This document shows positions 51,439-60,385 of a stretch of 64,000 nucleotides of DNA, one piece after another. Source of the stretch: an uncultured Granulosicoccaceae bacterium (GTDB lineage Bacteria; Pseudomonadota; Gammaproteobacteria; Granulosicoccales; Granulosicoccaceae); NCBI GenBank assembly GCA_937958675.1, contig CALGND010000012.1:19319-83318 (forward strand), in the 5' to 3' direction. How positions within the stretch are numbered: position 1 is the first letter of the stretch; each line of letters opens with the position of its first letter. The position numbers were made by a program, and so were the translations under genes. The notes beneath the pieces were generated by a model that saw nothing but the letters and a program-made list of their open reading frames with translations, was not told the origin of the DNA and did not search any database.

Positions 51439-51933
51439 ATGGTAAGCGAAGCTATAAAAAGTCAATTAGATGCTTATGATATGCAGATTTTATCTGAGCT
51501 ATCTAAAGAAGGTAGATTGCCAGTGACAGAATTGGCAAATCGCGTCGGTTTAACCAAGAGTCCTTGTCAGGCTCGGCTTAAACGGTTGCAGCGCGATGGG
51601 TTTATTAAAGGTTTTATCGCGATTCTTGATTCTGAAAAAATGGGCATCGAGCATGTTTCATTTACAGAGGTAAAGTTGTCGGATACTCGCGAGCACGCGC
51701 TGGCAGCATTTAATGCCGCTGTGCTAAAAATTGATGAAATTGAACAGTGTCATATGATTGCAGGGTCTTTTGACTATTTGCTTAAGGTGCGTACCTACGA
51801 TATCGCTAGTTATCGCTTGGTGCTGGGAGAGAAGATATCGCAACTGCCGCATGTAGCAAATACATCGAGCTTTATTGCGATGCAAGCTGTAAAAGATATT
51901 GATACGCGAAGCTTAAATTATTCTCTGACTTAA
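51439..51933 (+). CDS. Lrp/AsnC family regulator, probable putA activator (PutR-like)
   Basis: A 164-residue regulator. The helix-turn-helix reads LDAYDMQILSELSKEGRLPVTELANRVGLTKSPCQARLKRLQRDGFIKGF (residues about 10-60), and the RAM effector domain follows (EIEQCHMIAGSFDYLLKVRTYDIASY). It is divergent from putA across 118 bp, the arrangement of PutR/BkdR-type proline-responsive activators. The effector is probably proline (inference). Confidence 0.9.
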   Translation: MVSEAIKSQLDAYDMQILSELSKEGRLPVTELANRVGLTKSPCQARLKRLQRDGFIKGFIAILDSEKMGIEHVSFTEVKLSDTREHALAAFNAAVLKIDEIEQCHMIAGSFDYLLKVRTYDIASYRLVLGEKISQLPHVANTSSFIAMQAVKDIDTRSLNYSLT

Positions 51934-51957
51934 ACGTGATGATGTATACGCAATGAC

Positions 51958-52845
51958 TTAAAATGACGTTATCGCCCGCTTGTGGCGCATTCCTGATACC
52001 GCATTTAGAACGATTGCGATAACGATTGCTGCGCCACCAATGAGTACACTGCTATTGGGAATCTCGTTAAGGATTAACCATGCCCAAACGGGTGCAAATA
52101 TAATTTCTGTCATGCATAGCAATGATAGCTCTGCCGCGGGCACAACATCTGAACCCATAGAACAAAGCACCATACCCACGCCTAGAATCAAAGCGCCCAA
52201 AGAAATTCCCAATACAATTTCTTGAGTGGGAATCGAAAATCCTATACCGGTGATTAAACACATTAACGCTGCGATAAGCACAGAGAATGCCGCGCCAAGG
52301 AAAACAACCGGTAAGCTATTATCGGTTTTATTGGCTCGCAGTGATACTACAAAAACCGCAAATCCAATAGCGGAAAGCAGAGCAAGAAAATCCCCCAGCC
52401 AATTGCCAGCGGCCCAGCTTTCATACACCATGATAGTGGTGCCGATCATGGCGATAGCGAGAGCGACAATGGTAAAGCGCCGAATCGACTCCCCTAATAT
52501 TAATTTGCTAAGCACTGCCGCAAATAAGGGCGCTGTGGCAAATAGAAACGCAGCGTTTGCGATGGTCGTCATGCGCAGTGCTGAGATTGCGCATGCATAA
52601 GCGATAACGAGCCCAAAAGCGCCATATATCGCTATGTAGCCAGTAGCCTTGATGGCTGCAATCGGCGATCCATTAGAGGTTCTTGCGATTAATAGAAAAA
52701 CCAGAGGTAATACACCTATGGATCGATAAAGCAGAATTTGCCATACGTTTGCGTAGTTAAATTCGCGCACGCCGATAGGCACGAAAGACCAAAAAAGGCC
52801 TGCCAGCATGATGGTAAGAACGCCTTGTTTGTATGTTAGAGCCAT
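51958..52845 (-). CDS. EamA/DMT family transporter
   Basis: A 295-residue inner-membrane protein with ten hydrophobic segments in two EamA repeats. The first contains GLFWSFVPIGVREFNYA and ANAAFLFATAPLFAAVLSKLILGE; the second contains AELSLLCMTEIIFAPVWAWLILNE, the conserved end-of-repeat pattern. Such carriers export amino acids or metabolites. It is convergent with the Lrp gene and 100 bp divergent from the nitrilase-fold gene. The substrate is not predictable. Confidence 0.88.
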   Translation of the reverse strand: MALTYKQGVLTIMLAGLFWSFVPIGVREFNYANVWQILLYRSIGVLPLVFLLIARTSNGSPIAAIKATGYIAIYGAFGLVIAYACAISALRMTTIANAAFLFATAPLFAAVLSKLILGESIRRFTIVALAIAMIGTTIMVYESWAAGNWLGDFLALLSAIGFAVFVVSLRANKTDNSLPVVFLGAAFSVLIAALMCLITGIGFSIPTQEIVLGISLGALILGVGMVLCSMGSDVVPAAELSLLCMTEIIFAPVWAWLILNEIPNSSVLIGGAAIVIAIVLNAVSGMRHKRAITSF

Positions 52846-52945
52846 CTGCTTTGCGCCTGAGTGTGGCTAATTGTTTATAGTGTGCAGGCAAAGATAGAGA
52901 TGTCGCAATTCAAATATCGATGGTAATAGTGAGTATTCGAAAACG

Positions 52946-53770
52946 ATGATACCTATTGACCCAATTACTACACTTTTGTGTCAAGTTGACGTAGGGGTTA
53001 CACGTACGTCTGCTCATCGTGATCAGCATCTAAGGCATCTTCAGCAGCGAGTAAGCTCTCAACTGCAACATAGAAAAGCTGATCTAGTGGTGCTGCCTGA
53101 GCTTGTCAGCATAGAGTATTCTAACGATGCGTTTAATTGCCTAAGCGATTTAGCTGAGCCATTGGGTGGCGCTTCTTATCAAACATGGAGCGATGTAAGC
53201 GGCCAACATCAATGTCATATTGCTTATAGTTTTCCACTGCGGACTGAAACAGGTGCTTATCAAATAGCATCTGCGGTGGTAAACCCTGCAGGAGATCTGC
53301 TGGGCGTTTACAGCAAACAATACCTAGCGCAATTTGGAGCCTCATCCGAGAAGCAATTTTTTGAACCTGGCAATGAGCTGTTGGTGTTCGATGTAAAGGG
53401 GTTTAAAGTGTCTCCCGTTATTTGTGCGGACATCAGGTTTCCTGAATTGTGTAGAGCGCTAACCGTTAATCATGGTGTTGATGTTGTTTTGCATCAAGGC
53501 GCTTACGCACGAGATAGTACGTTTCTTAGTTGGCATAGTTTTGCATGCACTCGAGCTCTCGAGAATCAGATTTATTTGGTGAGTGTTAATCGCGCCGGTG
53601 CCGATTATGGCCGATCAATTGTAGTGCCGCCTTGGGTAGATGAAGATCACCCAACAACGCTGCTTAGCGATCATGACGAAGATTTTGTCTACATGAAAAT
53701 GGACAAAGACACAATAGCCAGCGCTCGTGCCCAATACCCATTCCTGAAGGACAGAAAGGACCACATTTAG
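52946..53770 (+). CDS. Carbon-nitrogen hydrolase (nitrilase superfamily)
   Basis: A 274-residue hydrolase with the Glu-Lys-Cys triad: Glu 52 (LPELVS), Lys 124 (YSKQYL) and Cys 160 (VICADIRFPEL). Typical members are amidases, carbamoyl hydrolases and nitrilases. ALENQIYLVSVNRAG matches the conserved late region. It is 116 bp upstream of the binding-protein gene of the next operon and might be co-transcribed or independent. Confidence 0.88.
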   Translation: MIPIDPITTLLCQVDVGVTRTSAHRDQHLRHLQQRVSSQLQHRKADLVVLPELVSIEYSNDAFNCLSDLAEPLGGASYQTWSDVSGQHQCHIAYSFPLRTETGAYQIASAVVNPAGDLLGVYSKQYLAQFGASSEKQFFEPGNELLVFDVKGFKVSPVICADIRFPELCRALTVNHGVDVVLHQGAYARDSTFLSWHSFACTRALENQIYLVSVNRAGADYGRSIVVPPWVDEDHPTTLLSDHDEDFVYMKMDKDTIASARAQYPFLKDRKDHI

Positions 53771-53886
53771 CTTCACTATAGACTTGTAGAGCAGTAGTGC
53801 GTGCAATATTGGCAAACACGCCTTGCAATCTAAGCCTCTAGAGGGCAATCTCAACTAGCTAATAAATGATTTACGGAGAGAGGATA

Positions 53887-54918
53887 ATGATCAAAAAAAC
53901 GACCTTGCTAGTGGCCATTCCAATGGCGTTTGTCGCTAGCCTGACCACACCTGCACAAGCGGCTGAAAAGCTCACTTATTATTGCAGCGCACAAGAAGAT
54001 TGGTGCCAGCTGATGGCAACAGGCTTTGAAGAGGCCACGGGCATAAAAGTCAGCATGACACGCAAAAGCTCGGGTGAAACTCTTGCGCAAATCAAAGCTG
54101 AAGCCAGCAACCCCAAAGGTGATATCTGGTGGGGTGGTACGGGCGATCCACACCTACAGGCAGCAGAAGAAGGCTTGGGCGACGAGTATATGTCTCCATT
54201 GCGTGGAGAACAAAATGACTGGGCAATCAAGCAAGCTGAATCCAGCGGCAATCAAACCATGGGTATTTACTCAGGTGCCTTAGGCTATGGCTATAACGAA
54301 GAGGTGCTAAAGGCGAACAACCTGCCGGTACCAGCATGTTGGGCTGATCTACTAAAGCCTGAATATAAAGGGCATGTGCAAATGGCTAACCCCAACTCTT
54401 CCGGTACGGCTTACACCACACTAGCAACGATTGTTCAGCTTTTTGGTGAAGACGAAGGCTTTGAGTTTATGAAGGGATTGCATAAAAACATCAATCAATA
54501 CACGAAGTCTGGCTCTGCTCCCATTAAAGCTGCTGCCCGAGGTGAAAACACAATCGGTATCGTGTTTATGCATGACGCCGTAAAGCAGGCAGCGTCTGGT
54601 TTTCCAATTAAAGTGGTAGCACCTTGTGAAGGCACGGGTTATGAAATCGGTGGCATGACCTTAATAAAGGGTGGCCGCAATCCAGAAAACGCACGTAAGT
54701 TTTATGATTGGGCCTTGTCTGCTGATGTGCAGTCGCGTTCGCTTGAAGTAAAAGCGTTCCAAGTTATGTCTAACAAAAGCGCCCAAAGTTCGCCAATGGC
54801 GCCTGACCTGTCTAGCATTAAACTGATTGACTACGATTTTGCTAAATACGGTTCATCTGATGAGCGTAAGCGGTTGTTGAAAAAGTGGGATGATGAGGTC
54901 TCTGTACTACCTCAGTGA
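53887..54918 (+). CDS. ABC transporter substrate-binding protein (ferric/aminoethylphosphonate type)
   Basis: About 343 residues from the ATG at 53887, which has GGAGAGAGG upstream. The signal peptide ends TTPAQA-AEK. The mature chain starts KLTYYCSAQEDWCQLMATGFEEATGIKVSMTRKSSGETLAQI, the layout of FbpA-like proteins, followed by GDIWWGGTGDPH. The paired Cys near the N-terminus and no YNYR-type iron motif argue against plain ferric binding; phosphonate, phosphate ester or polyamine-like ligands are possible. First gene of the operon with fused permease, ATPase, phosphatase and S66 peptidase. Confidence 0.88.
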   Translation: MIKKTTLLVAIPMAFVASLTTPAQAAEKLTYYCSAQEDWCQLMATGFEEATGIKVSMTRKSSGETLAQIKAEASNPKGDIWWGGTGDPHLQAAEEGLGDEYMSPLRGEQNDWAIKQAESSGNQTMGIYSGALGYGYNEEVLKANNLPVPACWADLLKPEYKGHVQMANPNSSGTAYTTLATIVQLFGEDEGFEFMKGLHKNINQYTKSGSAPIKAAARGENTIGIVFMHDAVKQAASGFPIKVVAPCEGTGYEIGGMTLIKGGRNPENARKFYDWALSADVQSRSLEVKAFQVMSNKSAQSSPMAPDLSSIKLIDYDFAKYGSSDERKRLLKKWDDEVSVLPQ

Positions 54919-54970
54919 CACCGATCCACTTGGAATAGTCAGTATTATCTGACAAGTAAGAGAGCGTTCA

Positions 54971-57166
54971 GTGAATAGAACTGTTGGTATGTGGCTGGTA
55001 ATCGGCTTGGTCGGTTATTGCTTGCTGCCATGGTATGTACTGGAAGATGGATTCTGGAGTACCGAGTGGTTGCTCGACGGGTACCCATTTGACACAGATT
55101 ACGCACCTGCGCTTTTTTTAATCACGCAAGGGGAGAAGCTTTGGCTCTCCCCATTGCTCCTGCCACTGCTTCTTCCTCTGTTAAGCCCTCTATTTGCGCA
55201 TAGCCCTAAGCAACGCGCTAACGTCTTGATTGTTGCCGGTGTGTCTGGTTTAGCTTGGCTGGCTATTCAAGGCCTGGGCATTGGTTTGAGAGGCTGGAAT
55301 TTCGACGCACTTACCCAGTTGTTCGGTGCACTGGATGATCGCCAGTTTGGAATTGGCTTTGGTGGGTTATTTTTAACTGCCACCTTTTTGTTTTATCTCA
55401 CCACAGGTGTTGCAGGGCGCGGCGCTGTTAACGGTGATGTTTTTGTTGTTGGCTCGATCGGTTTAATTATCGCTTTGGTCGGCGTGTTTATATTTTTCCC
55501 CATTGTTCAAATGCTCTCCAGCGCCGTTAGGGACAACGACGGCGTGTACTCACTCAGTGTGTTTACGGCCAAGTTTTTCGAAAACAAAATTTGGGGTTTA
55601 GGTTGCTTGACTGGCGGCACACGTTGCGGTGTTGCTTGGAACTCACTGTTCTTGGCCGTACTGGTTGGGTTTTCGACAACTCTGTTAGGGTTAGTATTCG
55701 CACTGGTTGCAACACGCAGCGGCTTGAAGCGTGGCAACCTATTGCGTGCACTTACTGTGCTACCGATAATTACACCGCCATTTGTTATTGGCTTAGCCAT
55801 CATTTTGTTATTCGGCTTGTCAGGATCAGTGACAAAATTAGTCGCTGATATTTTTGAGTTGCAACCGACTCGATGGGTGTACGGTTTGCCTGGCATATTA
55901 ATCGCCCAGATGTTGTCGTTTACGCCCATTGCATTCCTAGTGTTAATAGGCGTTGTAGAAGGCGTAAGTCCTTCGATGGAGGAGGCGGCTCAAACACTTC
56001 GTGCCAACCGTTGGCAAACCTTTAAAACGGTTTCGTTACCTCTAATGCGTCCAGGTTTGGCTAATGCATTCTTGCTGGGCTTTATAGAAAGCATGGCGGA
56101 TTTTGGCAACCCGTTAGTGTTGGGGGGTAATTACGACGTCTTGTCGACAGAAATATTCTTTGCGATAGTGGGTGCACAAAATGATCAAGGCATGGCGGCA
56201 GTGTTAGCCATAGCATTATTGATCTTTACGCTTACTGCCTTTTACGCGCAACGAAGGTGGTTGGGTAATAAATCCTATACAACTAAAACAGGCAAGGGGG
56301 ATTCAGGCGCCCATGCGCTAATGCCAAAGCGTGTGATGTGGCCGTGCTACTCGATTGCTGCTATTTGGACACTATTTACGCTAACAGTATACGGAATGAT
56401 CCTCTACGGAGGGTTTGTAGAGACATGGGGACTCAACAACACGCTTACATTTAAGCACTATATTACTGCCTTTGGCATTAGCTGGAATGATTACGGTATC
56501 CATTTTAAGGGCTCGGCGTGGGATTCGTTTTGGACAACGCTTAAAATTGCGGGTACTGCTGCACCACTTACAGCCATGCTGGGCTTGCTGACTGCGTGGT
56601 TGTTAGTCAGGCAGAATTTTGCCGGCAAGCAGGCGTTTGAATTTGGCACCATGTTGAGCTTTGCTATACCAGGTACGGTCATCGGCGTGAGTTATATTTT
56701 GGCGTTTAATGTGCCACCAATTGAACTAACCGGGACGGGGGTTATATTGGTGATTAGTTTTATGTTCCGCAATATGCCAGTGGGCGTGCGTGCAGGCATT
56801 GCCTCTATGTCTCAACTGGATAAAAGCCTAGACGAAGCATCGTTAACACTGGGTGCTAATACCTGGCGCACCTTTACCCGAGTTATTTTGCCGCTAATGC
56901 GGCCAGCGATACTAGCAGCACTGGTGTTCAGCTTTGTGCGTGCAATGACCGCGATCAGTGCAGTGATATTTTTAGTTAGCGCTGAATACAATATGGCGAC
57001 AAGCTATATTATTGGACGGGTGGAAAACAACGACTACGGTATTGCCATTGCCTATTCATCTATGTTGATTGTGGTGATGTTAACGGTAGTGGCTGTGATG
57101 CAATTTTTTATTATTCGAAGTGATAGTCGCAGTGGTAAAAGTGCCCGATCAGCGCAATCAATTTAA
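54971..57166 (+). CDS. ABC transporter permease, fused two-domain (FbpB-like)
   Basis: A 731-residue membrane protein with about 12-14 hydrophobic segments and two permease domains. Each has the EAA loop: MEEAAQTLRANRWQTFKTVSLPLMRPGLANAF (about 336-367) and LDEASLTLGANTWRTFTRVILPLMRPAILAAL (about 618-649). An N-terminal ~160-residue region precedes the first domain. The arrangement matches FbpB/PhnU-V-type fused permeases. It lies 52 bp after the binding-protein gene and 17 bp before the ATPase gene. Confidence 0.9.
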   Translation: MNRTVGMWLVIGLVGYCLLPWYVLEDGFWSTEWLLDGYPFDTDYAPALFLITQGEKLWLSPLLLPLLLPLLSPLFAHSPKQRANVLIVAGVSGLAWLAIQGLGIGLRGWNFDALTQLFGALDDRQFGIGFGGLFLTATFLFYLTTGVAGRGAVNGDVFVVGSIGLIIALVGVFIFFPIVQMLSSAVRDNDGVYSLSVFTAKFFENKIWGLGCLTGGTRCGVAWNSLFLAVLVGFSTTLLGLVFALVATRSGLKRGNLLRALTVLPIITPPFVIGLAIILLFGLSGSVTKLVADIFELQPTRWVYGLPGILIAQMLSFTPIAFLVLIGVVEGVSPSMEEAAQTLRANRWQTFKTVSLPLMRPGLANAFLLGFIESMADFGNPLVLGGNYDVLSTEIFFAIVGAQNDQGMAAVLAIALLIFTLTAFYAQRRWLGNKSYTTKTGKGDSGAHALMPKRVMWPCYSIAAIWTLFTLTVYGMILYGGFVETWGLNNTLTFKHYITAFGISWNDYGIHFKGSAWDSFWTTLKIAGTAAPLTAMLGLLTAWLLVRQNFAGKQAFEFGTMLSFAIPGTVIGVSYILAFNVPPIELTGTGVILVISFMFRNMPVGVRAGIASMSQLDKSLDEASLTLGANTWRTFTRVILPLMRPAILAALVFSFVRAMTAISAVIFLVSAEYNMATSYIIGRVENNDYGIAIAYSSMLIVVMLTVVAVMQFFIIRSDSRSGKSARSAQSI

Positions 57167-57183
57167 ACGGTAGCCAATAGGAT

Positions 57184-58287
57184 ATGACCATTCAACAGCA
57201 AGTTTCTAAAGCGGCGCCAGTCGAATTTAAGCAGGTAACTAAAGTATACGGGCGTGATGTTACTGCTGTTGATGAGGTATCGTTGCGAGTTGAGGCGGGT
57301 GAGCTGGTAACGCTGCTGGGTCCATCAGGTTGCGGCAAGACCACAACGCTGCGCATGATCGCTGGTTTAGAGATGGCCACAGAAGGGCAAATTCTCATCG
57401 GTGACACTGACGTCACCAAATTACCCGCCACCGATCGCGACGTGTCCATGGTTTTTCAGTCCTATGCATTGTTTCCACATATGTCAGTACTGGAGAATGT
57501 CTCTTATGGTTTACGCATCGGCAAGATGAAAAAAGCCGAAATCTTAGAGCGCACTGAACGTGGCTTAGAGATAGTAGGCTTGTCTGGTTACGGAAGCCGC
57601 TTGCCAAGCGAATTGTCCGGTGGGCAGCAACAGCGTGTGGCCGTAGCGCGAGCCTTGGTGTTGGAGCCACAGGTGTTGCTGTTTGATGAGCCCCTATCTA
57701 ACCTTGATGCCAAGCTACGGCGGCAAGTTCGCGAAGATATACGTGATATCCAAACCAAGCTTGGTTTGACTGTTGTGTACGTAACCCATGACCAAGAAGA
57801 AGCATTAGCCGTATCCGACAGAATCATCGTGATGAATGATGCAAAGATTGCTCAGATCGGCACACCGAGAGAGCTATATGATGCGCCGGTAGATGAATTT
57901 GTCGCTGACTTTATTGGTGAAGCCAATTTGTTTGATGGTGTTATCGATTCAGTCAATGGAAATACCGCCATGGCATCAGTCAATGGGATATCGTTTACTG
58001 CATTGGCACGAGAGTTATCCGTAGGCCCGTCGCGTATCGCGATACGCCCAGGTAGAATCCTTCTATCGGCTGCAGGCTCACCTAACACAATGGCTGGCAA
58101 GATAGCAAAAGCTACTTACGCTGGCAGCCATATGGAATACAAAGTGTCTACAGATGTTGCTGAGCTGTTTGTTGTGTCAGATGTAGAGAGTGGTTTTTCC
58201 GAAGGTGAGGTAGTGAGTGTTGGATTTGCTGAGAAGGGGCCTGTGTTGTTACCGGGTTCTACGTTATCGACAACCGCAATTGGTTAA
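57184..58287 (+). CDS. ABC transporter ATP-binding protein (FbpC/PotA type)
   Basis: A 367-residue ATPase. Walker A LLGPSGCGKTTTLR, signature LSGGQQQRVAVARAL, Walker B VLLFDEPLSNLDAKLRRQ and the switch His in VYVTHDQEEAL are present. The C-terminal ~110 residues form a TOBE-like domain (RIAIRPGRILLS), as in iron, polyamine and phosphonate importers. It drives the fused permease just upstream and is followed in 11 nt by the phosphatase gene. Confidence 0.92.
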   Translation: MTIQQQVSKAAPVEFKQVTKVYGRDVTAVDEVSLRVEAGELVTLLGPSGCGKTTTLRMIAGLEMATEGQILIGDTDVTKLPATDRDVSMVFQSYALFPHMSVLENVSYGLRIGKMKKAEILERTERGLEIVGLSGYGSRLPSELSGGQQQRVAVARALVLEPQVLLFDEPLSNLDAKLRRQVREDIRDIQTKLGLTVVYVTHDQEEALAVSDRIIVMNDAKIAQIGTPRELYDAPVDEFVADFIGEANLFDGVIDSVNGNTAMASVNGISFTALARELSVGPSRIAIRPGRILLSAAGSPNTMAGKIAKATYAGSHMEYKVSTDVAELFVVSDVESGFSEGEVVSVGFAEKGPVLLPGSTLSTTAIG

Positions 58288-58298
58288 AGGTATTTACT

Positions 58299-59090
58299 AT
58301 GGACAATGAACTCCAATTACGTCGTGATACTGGCTTGGGCATCGTTCAAAATGCTTCTGTTACAGCGTTAAAGTACTTTAGAGATATTGACAAACTAATT
58401 ATTGAAAAAAAGGGTAAGCAAGATCTAGTGTCGGATGCAGATAAAGGCGTGGAATTGCAAATTAAGGCAGCGTTGCAACAGGCCTTCCCAAAAGATGGGA
58501 TCATCGGAGAGGAGCATGGACGAATAGCATCCGAATCTGGTTACACATGGGTTATCGATCCGATAGACGGAACCTCAAGTTTCGTAGCTGGCATGCCGGG
58601 TTGGTGCGTGGTGTTGGCTTGCGTAAGCGGTAATGAAACAGTATTGGGCATTATTATTGACCCAATAGCGGAGGAAACATATGTTGCTATTAAGGGTTTT
58701 GGTGCAACGCTAAATGAAAGGTCGATCTCGGTATCGAGCTCACAAAGCTTCGGAGAAGGCTCCATCGCCGTAGGTTACTCTTCTCGCACCAGCACTGAAT
58801 CCACCCTACAAGTGATTAAAAACATCATTGAAGCTGACGGCATTTATTACCGTTGTGGTTCTGGTGCACTGATGCTGAGTTATGTCGCAGCGGGTAGATT
58901 AATCGGTTATTGCGAACCGCATATGTATGCATGGGATTGCATTGCAGCACTGCTTCTAATCAAAGAGGCGGGTGGCGACGTTGATCCGTATGATATGTCG
59001 ACGATGCTGGAGGAAGGTGGCAGTGTGATTACAGCCTGCCCGGGTGTGTATCAACAGCTACTCAAGATATGTAAAACGGCGTATGCCTGA
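58299..59090 (+). CDS. Inositol monophosphatase family protein
   Basis: A 263-residue magnesium phosphatase. GIIGEEHG (Glu 71/72), WVIDPIDGTSSF (Asp 87, Asp 90) and MYAWDCIAALLLIKEAGG (Asp about 217) form the three-metal site. Members hydrolyse inositol phosphate, PAP, histidinol phosphate or sugar phosphates. Its place within an ABC import operon suggests it dephosphorylates the imported compound in the cytoplasm. Its stop overlaps the S66 peptidase start by 8 nt. Confidence 0.9.
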   Translation: MDNELQLRRDTGLGIVQNASVTALKYFRDIDKLIIEKKGKQDLVSDADKGVELQIKAALQQAFPKDGIIGEEHGRIASESGYTWVIDPIDGTSSFVAGMPGWCVVLACVSGNETVLGIIIDPIAEETYVAIKGFGATLNERSISVSSSQSFGEGSIAVGYSSRTSTESTLQVIKNIIEADGIYYRCGSGALMLSYVAAGRLIGYCEPHMYAWDCIAALLLIKEAGGDVDPYDMSTMLEEGGSVITACPGVYQQLLKICKTAYA

Positions 59091-60036
59091 TGATCCAAAA
59101 GCTATAGTGCCACCAGATCTCCTTATAGCACCAAAGCTACAGCCCGGGGATCTCGTTCGTTTGGTATCCCCGGCTAGCTATCCTGATCAGCCGCACATCG
59201 ATAGCTACATAGAAACCTTAGAGAGCTGGGGGCTACGCTGCGACGTCAGCGATAATGTTTTAGGGAAGCACGGCTATATGGCTGGCACAGACGCGGAACG
59301 GCTTGAGGATCTGAATAAAGCCTTTCGCGATCCAGAAGTCCGCGCAGTCATTGCAACGCGGGGAGGCGCTGGCGCATATCGTATTTCGGATGACATTGAT
59401 TTCGAAGCCGTCCGATCTGATCCTAAACTGCTGGTCGGTTTTAGCGATATCACCTTTTTACATCTGTCACTGTTTACTCATAGCCGCGTGGGCGGTATCC
59501 ACGGATGCCTAAACGGTGATATTACGCAGAGTTCTACAAAGCAGCTGTTGATGACCACGGACCCAATCACGCTAGTGAGCAACTCGACTGCGGTATCTGC
59601 AGCAGTGAAGATTGAGGGGCACGCCGCCGGGCCAATTATCGGAGGCAATCTTCAATCGGTATCCACCTCTGTAGGCGTTCGCATGCCGTCGATGGTTGGG
59701 GCTATTTTATTTCTCGAATATCACCGAAAAGGTTTGGGCACCGTCGATCGATACTTAACTCAATTGATGCGCTCTGGCACTCTCGATGGGATTGCTGGTG
59801 TGGCACTGGGATCGTTTGAATGCGGGCGAGGCTACCGCGATCGCGGTTGGACCATAGCCGATGTGCTCCAGGACCGTCTTGGATCACTGAATGTTCCCGT
59901 TCTCGGCGGTATCGATTCAGGTCATGACTTGCTAGATCAACACGGTAATTCCAATTTTAACGCTATTCCTCTGGGCTCTGTAGCGACACTCGATACCCAC
60001 AAAGGAACCCTAACCGTAGAGCCGGTTGTTAAGTAG
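59083..60036 (+). CDS. S66 family peptidase (LD-carboxypeptidase / MccF-like)
   Basis: About 317 residues from the ATG at 59083, which overlaps the phosphatase stop by 8 nt; an earlier ATG at 59044 exists but lies deep in that gene. The Ser-Glu-His triad of S66 is visible: GFSDIT (Ser), GSFECG (Glu) and GIDSGHD (His). ATRGGAGAYRI and GPIIGGNL are family signatures. S66 enzymes cut the LD bond of murein peptides or, as MccF, the acyl link of microcin-C nucleotides. Its tie to an import operon suggests the imported compound has an amide to cleave. Confidence 0.88.
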   Translation: MPDDPKAIVPPDLLIAPKLQPGDLVRLVSPASYPDQPHIDSYIETLESWGLRCDVSDNVLGKHGYMAGTDAERLEDLNKAFRDPEVRAVIATRGGAGAYRISDDIDFEAVRSDPKLLVGFSDITFLHLSLFTHSRVGGIHGCLNGDITQSSTKQLLMTTDPITLVSNSTAVSAAVKIEGHAAGPIIGGNLQSVSTSVGVRMPSMVGAILFLEYHRKGLGTVDRYLTQLMRSGTLDGIAGVALGSFECGRGYRDRGWTIADVLQDRLGSLNVPVLGGIDSGHDLLDQHGNSNFNAIPLGSVATLDTHKGTLTVEPVVK

Positions 60037-60385
60037 CGATTACAAAGTATTCGGGTGCAAGCACTCTTGCGTTTCGATGCACGCGGTTGTTAGCGTCTGT
60101 TGAGTACCAAGAAACTAGCTGTCTGGATCGCGGAGTACCATTCTTAACCGTTTATCAATATCCGATTTCTTAGATTTAACTGAGCAGCCAGCCCGTGCTC
60201 GAAAAACCAACCTTTGGCTCCGCTATCAAGTGAACCCTTACGGGAATTTATGATGTGGTAAAGTGATAAAAAACTAGGGAATTTGATCAGCCGGTTTCGA
60301 CAAAACAACTATCCACAGTCTTAAGTAAGAATCGGATTCGATCGGCCATCTTCTAACGGTATTGCCCAGATCTACGAGTGTTGCC
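60037..60385. other. Intergenic region
   Basis: About 350 bp between the S66 peptidase and the cyclase gene. I see no supported coding frame, strong hairpin or clear promoter. A 24-codon open stretch around 60180-60250 is too short to assign. The region marks the junction between the ABC operon and the last group of genes. Confidence 0.4.
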
